DNA from: Fragilaria crotonensis
Lineage: Eukaryota > Bacillariophyta > Fragilariophyceae > Fragilariales > Fragilariaceae
NCBI GenBank assembly: GCA_022925895.1
Contig: JAKSYS010000347.1
Coordinates: 1 to 63,307, forward strand
Length of the DNA stretch: 63,307 bases
Direction: 5' to 3'
Position 1 is the stretch's first letter, and each line of letters starts with the position of its first letter. Shown one piece after another: positions 56,529 through 63,307 of the stretch. A program made the position numbers and the translations under genes. The notes under the pieces were generated by a model. That model had not been told where the DNA came from. It saw only the letters and a list, made by a program, of their open reading frames with translations, and did no database searches.

Positions 56529-57832
56529 TTAGAAGCTAAATGGACCGAAGCCACTTGTTAGGAAGAAGGGATGTAGCAGAACTTGCGTGAGGGTCGGCCG
56601 CTTCTTTGGGTCCTGTTGAAGGCAAGCTCTGATCAGATCTCTCATTTTATCGTCTGGTACATCACTAGTATCAGCTGTGAAGTTTGGATCTCTGAGAACT
56701 TTCGTTATCTCAGACGGGTTCTTTCCCTTGAAGTAAGTTTTCCCCGTCGACATCTCGTAAAGTAGCATCCCTAAGGACCAGATATCATAGCTGTATTCGA
56801 GAACGAAATACGGGCCGTCTCCCGCCAAAAACGCATCAGCGAACTCGGGCGGACATGCTTCGGGGCTGTAATCCACAGGATTTTCACGGAGCGCCATAGC
56901 AGACTCCAGGTCGATTCCTTTGATTTCTAGGGCTTTAACGTCCGTCACGACGAAGTTCTCAGCCTTCATATCTGTCCACACTAGATTCGAGGAATGCAGG
57001 GCTTGCAAGCATTGCACAGCGGCTACGGCACATTCTCGTAATACCTTCCTTGCAACGGTCCATTCTGTTCAATAAATGTCTTGAGATCCATGATGCCTCG
57101 TTCCATAATAATCGCAGATTGTTTGACGAACCCTTTGCTGTCTCCCGCTCGTCCGTAAAATTGAAGGAACTTAACAAATCGCCCTCGGTTGAGCCCCGAT
57201 GTCGCTTTTTCGTAGTTCTTGGATTCTCGCCGCAATGCTTCGACATTTGCGGAAATCTTCGCACATAGAGGCTCGCCGACCGGCAAACCGTTTCCATCGT
57301 TCTGGTAGCAAGTGAAGATCGTGGCTTTACCAGACGTACTCCTTCTGGGCCTCCCCGCCAGAAGGTAGTTACCATTTCCCACTAAAAGGCCCGTGAGTTT
57401 ATATTCTGCTTTGGCCTTGGCGAGCGCCTGTTTGAGAGACTTTTCGTCAATTTGAGGTGCGGCGACGTTCGGAGCGACTTTCCCGTTGGCCTTGAGCTGC
57501 AAGACAGAAGGATTTCCTAATTTGTATTTGGATCCCGACGTCGTTTCGACGATTTTTTTTGACATGGCTTCTTCTGGGTTTTCCAAGGGGCTTGTTTTGA
57601 TAATATCACCGTCTGCGAGCACTGGGTGGTTACTAACCCTGCCCACGAGTTCTCCGGACTTGAGAATCTTCCAATCATCAATGATGGGCTGCATTCGGAG
57701 GGTCGAGCTAGCTGGAATTGCGTGCTTCCAAGTAACTCTTTGACTTCCAAGCGAGGAATGGAAAGCTGCAGTTCCATGGAGAATCGAGAAGGCTATCACT
57801 GTCACACTCAAGAAGGACAACATCGTTCTCAT
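56529..57832 (-). CDS. Plastid-targeted atypical protein kinase
   Basis: The start at 57832 places MRTMLSFLSVTVIAFSILHG at the N-terminus, ending TAAF-HSS, a complex-plastid signal with an aromatic +1 residue. A 120-residue unique region follows (PIIDDWKILKSGELVGRVSN; SVLQLKANGKVAP). The kinase N-lobe begins near KLTGLLVGNGNYLLAGRPRR. After GPLQG one missing base (near 57035) joins KVLRECAVAAVQCLQALHSS. The catalytic loop reads LVWTDMKAENFVV (HRD replaced by WTD; catalytic Asp, Lys-equivalent and Asn present). The magnesium loop is GIDLESAM (DFG replaced by DLE, Asp kept). APE is CPPEFA. YDIWSLGMLLYEMSTGKTYF and DPKKRPTLTQVLLHPFF are classic subdomains IX and XI. An upstream in-frame ATG at 57970 would bury the signal and is rejected. 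Its stop faces the START-like gene, 33 bp apart. Confidence 0.82.
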
Positions 57833-57974
57833 CGAGAAAAGCTCACCACTTTTTCGTTTCAACAATGGACGTACTGGATGTTGTGTGTATACTGCATACA
57901 GATATACAGATGAATGCGGCCGACCGATCCGCTCGGGTGGAGGTGCCTCGGATTTTGGAATGTTGAACACGTCA

Positions 57975-58850
57975 GCCTAACTGAAGTTCCCTGTTTACGC
58001 CAAAATTCCTTGCAAATGAGGGCGATTGTTTCTTTTTTGGAGTTCTCTATGCTCATACAATGTACAGGAATTTGAGGAGTGGCGATTAGGGACCATGCAA
58101 GCACCTACTCGTTCTACAGTAGTACAGTATTTTACCGAAGGCAATAGCAGTACAGTCCCGCTTACGGTGTACAGGTGATTATGCATGTTTAGCACTGAAA
58201 ATTAGTACCGGGGTAGTGGTACTGCAGTACAAGTAGTACTGTAGAAGCATCAATATCACCAATACTGCCATACTCGCTGTTTTAAAATCCATATGTACTA
58301 CAACTACATACAACGTGTACTGTACGGAAAATGCAGCATTCTAATACAGTAAGTATTCCAGTACTTGTGCTCCAGTACCAGGTAACGTGAGAAGGGAGCA
58401 GTAGAAGCAGGATGACGTATTGGACACGAAAAGTTTCCAAAAATCGTACCGTCTTCGTAGGAACAAATTTCAATATCTGAATAGGCCATTCGAAAGATCT
58501 TACTGAGTTCTGTCGAAAAACATTTTGAGTTTTATGATTTGAATCGACAGTTGTCTCAGAATTTTGAGTCGTATTTTTTGGGGATTCTCGGCCCGAATTC
58601 ATTAAGCTGACTTGGTTGGACACGTGGTGATTTGCCTAGTTAAATTATCGACGCCAGCCCGTGGTCACCCTATGTCTTAAGTTCATGATATCATTACTGA
58701 TTTGGAGACAAGAGATCATGGCCTTGAATATTGCCAGTGAACAAAACAAAAATTAAGCTACCCTTAATGGTGTAATTTGATGAAAACTAACCAAAGTATT
58801 CTTGTCTACTATTGATGAAGTAGTCTAGTACTATATCAATAGTACATACT
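57975..58850. other. GTAC-rich spacer, no gene seen
   Basis: At 58110-58390 dense GTAC words (CAGTAGTACAGTATT, GTGGTACTGCAGTACAAGTA, CCAGTACCAGGTAACG). No supported coding frame. Confidence 0.5.
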
Positions 58851-58854
58851 AGGC

Positions 58855-59150
58855 TAACGAGCTGCTGGATCATCTCTTAAAGCAATCAATTGATTTGTTA
58901 TATCAATGACAAGGTCTGTCTTCTTCATTGTCAACATGCCTTTAATTCTGACACCAAAATACAATTTGAGATGTCTTTGAGCATAGTCCCCCGTCAAAGT
59001 TGTCCCCAGCAGCCTCAATCTTGAAGTGCCCCATCAATTCCGTAAGGTAGAGCATCATCTCACATTGTTGTACTTCTTCTGTTGATTCTGTTGCTTTTTG
59101 CTTTTCTACCTTCTTGAATGCTTTCTGATACCATCTGATGTGTTGATATC
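58855..59150 (-). pseudogene. Coding relic of unknown (probably TE) protein
   Basis: Reading leftward, one frame gives KVEKQKATESTEEVQQCEMM and LYLTELMGHFKIEAAGDNF. After a shift near 58995 it gives GDYAQRHLKLYFGVRIKGML, TMKKTDLVIDITNQLIALRD and then a stop after DDPAAR. The length (about 90 codons) and clean 3' end suggest the C-terminus of a decayed gene. I do not recognise the family. Confidence 0.4.
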
Positions 59151-59778
59151 GTCCATTTGTTTTGTTGCGTGTTCGATCGCAATAAGTCTAGACCTACCGT
59201 GGTAATGTAGTACGTTGTACTGGTACGTAGCTCTACTGTGCAGGCACTGAACGATGGGAGCAACACGGAATGCGTAGGTGCGCATGCAGGAGCACACCTG
59301 AATGTCGATTTTTATTGCATAAATGAATAGATCATGGCAAGGGGATTCCAGAGCCGCCAATATTTTTGTTTTTGATTAAAAACTGAACGAGTAAAAAAAT
59401 AATCAAATCCTACGGCAGTTTCTACGCAACGTATACCACAGCCGTTTGTCCAGAAGTGTCAGCTGTCCATCCAAGTCATCCTGCTTCTACTCCACTATGT
59501 ATACTGAGTGTGACACTTGTACTCCAGCACAGTGTATGAGCCTGATCGCCTTGTGCACTACCGTTACCAATATTCATAGTCGTAGTCCACAGTCGAATCA
59601 AATTTCCAAATTGCCACGTAACAATTCCTCGGATGCGCGGCGGTCATTTGTACTGGCGTACAATGTACAGTTCACTCCGAGTATGTTTAGATGCGTATTC
59701 CGGCGTGGCTGTTCATGAAAGACTCTTCTCACTTCTGAAACAAATCCACCAGTCTGGCTGTCATTTCCTGGATCGACC
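59151..59778. other. Promoter-side spacer of the DnaJ gene
   Basis: No gene seen. Contains GTAC words (TTGTACTGGTACGTAGC at 59215-59231) and CTTGTACTCCAGCACAG. Confidence 0.4.
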
Positions 59779-60955
59779 ATGATATCGTCCTATCGCTTAT
59801 TGTACCTCCTGTCAGCTCTTGCGTTGGCGCAAGCCGCCGATTTCTACAAGCTGCTCGGTATCTCGAGAGATGCTACACTGAAGGAGATCAAGAAGGCATA
59901 CCGACAAAAATCCCTCGAATTTCATCCAGACAAGAACAAGGAAGAAGGTGCTGCCGAGAAGTTTGGTGAGATTGCCCGTGCCTATGAAGTCCTCAGTGAC
60001 GAAGAGAAGAAGAGCATCTACGACCAGCATGGAGAGGAAGGTGTGAAGCAACATGAAAGCGGACGTGGTGGTGGAGGTGGATTTGGTGCCGAGGATTTCT
60101 TCTCACAATTTGGATTTAACTTCGGCGGGGGAGGAAGACGTCAACAACAAGAGAGGCAAACCCCGGATGTCGAAGTTCCACTCTACGTTACAATGAAACA
60201 GCTGTATCTGGGGGATGTTATTGAAGTCGAGTACATTCGCGAGGTACTTTGCGTAAATTGGCAAGAATGTATGACAGCAAGTCAAGAATGTCAGGGTCCA
60301 GGAATTCGCGTTAGACTTCAACAATTAGCTCCTGGTTTTGTGCAGCAAGTTCAACAGCATGACGAACGCTGCGTTGCACCAGGAAAGATGTGGCGCCCTA
60401 ACTGTTCGGCATGTCCTACAAAGACAGTAACCGAGAAGATTGATTTGACAATTGATCTTTCTGCAGGAATGCGACCAGGTGAAACGATTACATTCGAGGG
60501 CGTTGCGGATGAAAAGCCTGGTTTCACAGCTGGAAGTCTTCACTTCAAACTTATCGAGCAGGATGATCCCATTTTCCACCGAGATCGCGATGACCTTTAC
60601 AAGACTGTAGAAATTCCCTTGGTAGATGCTTTGGTAAGATGCAATCTCCGATGCGAACATCGCCTATTCGGCTTCTTTCTCTCATTTCTCACGTTCCCTA
60701 TTTCGACAGACTGGCTTCTCTTTGACCTTAACTCACCTGGATGGCCATTCATTTTCCATAAATGTTAATGAAGTGACTGAGTGCGATCACGTCATGCGTG
60801 TCCCAGGCAAGGGTATGCCTCGTCGCAACGGTCGTGGCTTCGGAGACTTGTACTTGACCTTTGAAGTTGACTTCCCAGATAAACTCTCGGATTCTCAAAA
60901 GAAAGCTATCAAAGAGATTCTATCGCAAGGTGATGATGGAAAGGAAGAGCTGTAG
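59779..60955 (+). CDS. DNAJB11: ER-luminal DnaJ co-chaperone (DNAJB11/ERdj3/Scj1-like), one intron
   Basis: Partners the ER Hsp70 (BiP) in folding. Exon 1 59779-60633, intron 60634-60709 (76 bp, GTAAGA..GACAG), exon 2 60710-60955. Residues 1-19 are a signal peptide (LLYLLSALALAQA). J-domain: DFYKLLGISRDATLKEIKKA, HPDK present, ending YDQHGEEG. Gly-Phe region: GGGGGFGAEDFFSQFGFNFG. A reduced Cys-rich part (CVNWQECMTASQEC, then ERCVAPGKMWRPNCSAC) as in DNAJB11 replaces the four CXXCXGXG repeats. C-terminal substrate domains: IDLTIDLSAGMRPGETITFE, then GFSLTLTHLDGH and VMRVPGKGMPRRNGRGFGDL. It ends in KEEL, a KDEL-like ER-retention signal. Intact, no frame break. Confidence 0.93.
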
Positions 60956-60969
60956 ACAGGATAAGTCGG

Positions 60970-61491
60970 TTAGCAAATTAGCGTGACTGCATCAGTGTTG
61001 CTATGCCATTGTTTCTGTTGCTTCGCCATCCATTGACGCATAGCAGTTTCGACGTCGCCATTGTTTCTTTCGATCGCTTTAAGAGCAGCTACGAATCCTA
61101 GGTTGGGAGATGCAGTTGGTGACGCCAGTCTAATGACTGCCATTGCATCCTGCAAGGTGGTGCTATGTCGGCGAGAAATTAACCATGCAGCGCAAACTGC
61201 AGCAGACCTAGACACACCGCGGGCACAGTGCACTAGGATGGGCCTCGAATTGTCCATAATCTTGAGAATCTGGATCAAATTACTGCATAGAAAGGTAGAG
61301 GAGGACTTGTCTCGGAGAAACCAGCTAATCTGTCTGGGATTATCTTGCATCAAGCGCTTCGAAAGATGAAGCAACCTTTCTTCTGTCAGCAAGGAAATAA
61401 CGGTGAAGCTACAGGGTAGGTCTTGGAGGGAGAGGATGTTCCCCATCCAGATGTTCTCCCCAACGTGAACGGGTTTCATGGTGCTGATCAC
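60970..61491 (-). CDS. Dual-specificity protein phosphatase
   Basis: About 170 residues, the size of a minimal DSP. The signature VHCARGVSRSAAVCAAWL (HCxxGxxRS, about residues 95-112) holds the catalytic Cys and the phosphate-binding Arg. The expected features precede it: IWMGNILSLQDL (start of the fold), FTVISLLTE (beta strand) and WFLRDKSS in the general-acid loop position (Asp kept). After the signature come DAMAVIRLASPTASPNLGFV (the family's P-N-x-G/x-F block) and LKAIERNNG. The start could be MISTM (61491) or MKP (61479). No targeting signal. Its 3' end is 14 bp from the stop of the convergent DnaJ gene, so their transcripts probably overlap. Confidence 0.85.
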   Translation of the reverse strand: MISTMKPVHVGENIWMGNILSLQDLPCSFTVISLLTEERLLHLSKRLMQDNPRQISWFLRDKSSSTFLCSNLIQILKIMDNSRPILVHCARGVSRSAAVCAAWLISRRHSTTLQDAMAVIRLASPTASPNLGFVAALKAIERNNGDVETAMRQWMAKQQKQWHSNTDAVTLIC

Positions 61492-62139
61492 AAATTCAGT
61501 TGGAATGCATATACAGGAATGATGCGGGTATTTTGTCGGAAATCATCTCTAATCGTATGACAGCATAGAGGTATTCCAGTACAAGTACCTCGTACCCATG
61601 GGTTCTGGAATATGTTGTACTCATATGCATACAAGTAGTACCAGTACTGTGAACTCAGTGTAGTATTAGGTTCACCATATTCTACGGAGAGTACCAGTAG
61701 TGCGAGTCAGTCGTCAGTCAGTCTGTTTCCGGCTTCCGAACAACTGGACTATCGTGTACTCCAGAGTATCGTATCACTCCTACATTACTAGTACATGTAC
61801 TGGAAGAGTCGAGTCTGTCTAGCACTAAGTAGCACAGCGATGACGAAATTTAGTATCAAGGGACTTCTGACAGCAACGACATAACTATGACGCTCCTTTA
61901 GAGGGAAGGACTTGTTGCTAGGAAATCGTGTTCTCCCCAATGTGACCTGGGATCATGCTGATCAAAAATCACACAATAAGCGCAAGAACACCGAGCTGCC
62001 CCCCTCAATCAGAGTAGGTTTGGCCGCGACCTTGCGACGAACGCCAGTCCAAAAGTGCACTTATGATTAACACTTCGACAGCGCAGTCGCCGGCAACTAA
62101 TCAATCCAGATCAAGTCAGATGGTACAATGAGTCGTTCT
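61492..62139. other. GTAC-rich spacer, no gene seen
   Basis: At 61570-61820 dense GTAC words (CAGTACAAGTACCTCGTACCC, AAGTAGTACCAGTACTGTG, CTAGTACATGTACTGG). No coding frame is supported. Confidence 0.5.
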
Positions 62140-63204
62140 TCACGTTTGAGGTTTCCACTTTGTACACTCCAGTAAATGGCGCAGCCAAATCGTAGCAAAC
62201 AACAGCAAGGGACGTGAAGGAACCCACCAAGATGGACCACAAGAGTCGCACAGGATGCTCTGCAACACGTCGAGTGCTTGATCAGTAGCAATCAAGAAGG
62301 AAGCGCAAATGCACAGTGCCAAAGTGGCAAGTGTACAATAGTGCATTACAGGAAAGTGCTTCTTGACTATGCATAAGTGGCTTCGACGAGCTTCAGCGAT
62401 TGTCAACAACGTGCTGTGAACTTGAAGTACAATTGGGGAGGATCGATTATTCCGCATCATTTTGTGAACATCAAAAAGCAGAGAGTCAATTAAGGATCCA
62501 AGGCCTGGAGATTCCAACGAGGCAATGGATTCTTGAAATAAGCCCTTCAACAATTCGTGCACCTGATATGAAATTTTCCTTGCTTGAGAAGGGAACAAAT
62601 GTTGGATAAGCAATTGCAGCAGGATGGCTTCGTGAATTTGTTTGGAAAAGGAATCGTGCATTTCCGTTTGACGGCTGTGTAAGGTTGAAACCGTAGTGGA
62701 TACAAGGGCGGCAAAGAGGAGGGATATGGATGTAATGACGGGACCATTCACAACTTGCGTCACAACTTGGGCCTGAAGATCTACTTCGGCAGTCGTTACG
62801 GGTAGCCACGTTTCCGTGACTTGAGATAGCCAAAGAATTGTCGTATGAACGATGTGCGCGATTTGACGAAAGTAGTAAAAAGAAACGAAGGTCGTGATGG
62901 GTGGGACCAAGTAAATAATGCCTTGACGAATAGATATCATGTTGTTGGTATCGTAGTGCTCTGATCTGAGGTCTGTCAGTCTATGCGCCTTTTTGTTTGA
63001 GATGCCATGTTGCAGAATGGATGTCGTTTGATAGGCAATACTGCCAGCAGTTACTTGATCCAACTGAAGTAGCACGAGAAATGCGAAACGGCAGTACCAA
63101 TAAGTCCTCATTCTGTGTTCACAGAGTGATCTGACGGAATATTTAATTGACCCTGTGTCGCCAGTCCCCGCGTCCCCGCTCGCGCTGGTGTTTGAATCTT
63201 GCAT
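62140..63204 (-). CDS. DUF4239-like (bestrophin-like) membrane protein
   Basis: Up to 354 residues; a start at 63111 (MRTYWYCRFAFLVLLQLD) would give a signal peptide with cleavage near VTAGS, which I prefer. The region from about 90 has a TM helix (GIIYLVPPITTFVSFYYFRQ). The central block QVVNGPVITSISLLFAALVS, TTVSTLHSRQ, then SKQIHEAILLQLLIQHL resembles the DUF4239 pattern (small-residue TM then STL.R.). The C-terminal block VMHYCTLATLALCICASFLI, ATDQAL plus a last TM (LLLFATIWLRHLLE) also fits. Plant and algal members are often plastid membrane proteins of unclear function; plastid targeting is not clear here. Single exon, no frame break. Confidence 0.65.
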   Translation of the reverse strand: MQDSNTSASGDAGTGDTGSIKYSVRSLCEHRMRTYWYCRFAFLVLLQLDQVTAGSIAYQTTSILQHGISNKKAHRLTDLRSEHYDTNNMISIRQGIIYLVPPITTFVSFYYFRQIAHIVHTTILWLSQVTETWLPVTTAEVDLQAQVVTQVVNGPVITSISLLFAALVSTTVSTLHSRQTEMHDSFSKQIHEAILLQLLIQHLFPSQARKISYQVHELLKGLFQESIASLESPGLGSLIDSLLFDVHKMMRNNRSSPIVLQVHSTLLTIAEARRSHLCIVKKHFPVMHYCTLATLALCICASFLIATDQALDVLQSILCDSCGPSWWVPSRPLLLFATIWLRHLLECTKWKPQT

Positions 63205-63307
63205 CGGTACATGTACATACTTGTATCCTGAGAGAAGTCTCTACCGGTAGTCTCTATACGACGACGAAGTCCCTTTCGCTTCATGCGTTCATGTGCTATC
63301 ATATTAC

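Overview
The window looks like nuclear DNA of a photosynthetic heterokont, most likely a diatom. Two proteins start with a secretory signal followed by an aromatic-residue cleavage site (AHGF-VAP near 42.5 kb, TAAF-HSS near 57.75 kb), the hallmark of targeting into a four-membrane plastid. Introns are few, short (67-88 bp) and GT-AG. The transposons belong to Ty1/copia and tyrosine-recombinase (YR) retroelement types common in diatoms. Taxonomy is inferred from these traits, not from a database match.

Layout. Bases 1 to about 22,030 are a graveyard of transposon-derived sequence: a transposase-like relic (0-1 kb), two diverged copies of an unnamed dispersed protein family (2.9-4.5 kb plus strand, 11.0-12.25 kb minus strand), tandem repeats and a higher-order minisatellite (5.8-10.8 kb), a third uncharacterised protein (13.4-15.3 kb), and relics of YR retroelements with repeats in an X-Y-X...Y order (17-22 kb). 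From 22.1 kb onward the window is gene-dense, compact host DNA: a stand-alone P-type ATPase actuator-domain protein, a multi-pass membrane protein, PXMP4, a UBE2J-type E2 with a signal peptide, a lysine-methyltransferase-like protein, an RsuA-type pseudouridine synthase, a plastid M41-like peptidase, a RING/PDZ-like protein, METTL18, a START-like secreted protein, a plastid kinase, an ER DnaJ, a dual-specificity phosphatase and a DUF4239-like protein.

Two young, nearly complete retrotransposons interrupt the host part. One is a 12-kb copia element (28,565-40,559) with 894/895-bp LTRs, a 5-bp target duplication and an unusual 4.3-kb coding region ahead of its canonical gag. The other is a 7.7-kb Ngaro/PAT-type element (46,860-54,549) with the split direct-repeat layout A1-gag-pol-B1-A2-B2.

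One quality issue affects the whole annotation. Many otherwise convincing genes are broken by one-base shifts, nearly all equivalent to one missing base and many of them beside short homopolymers. This suggests consensus under-calling rather than gene death, so genes with shifts are reported across their full extent. Spacers between host genes are rich in GTAC-centred words (CCTGGTAC, AGTACTG), which the transposon bodies largely lack.
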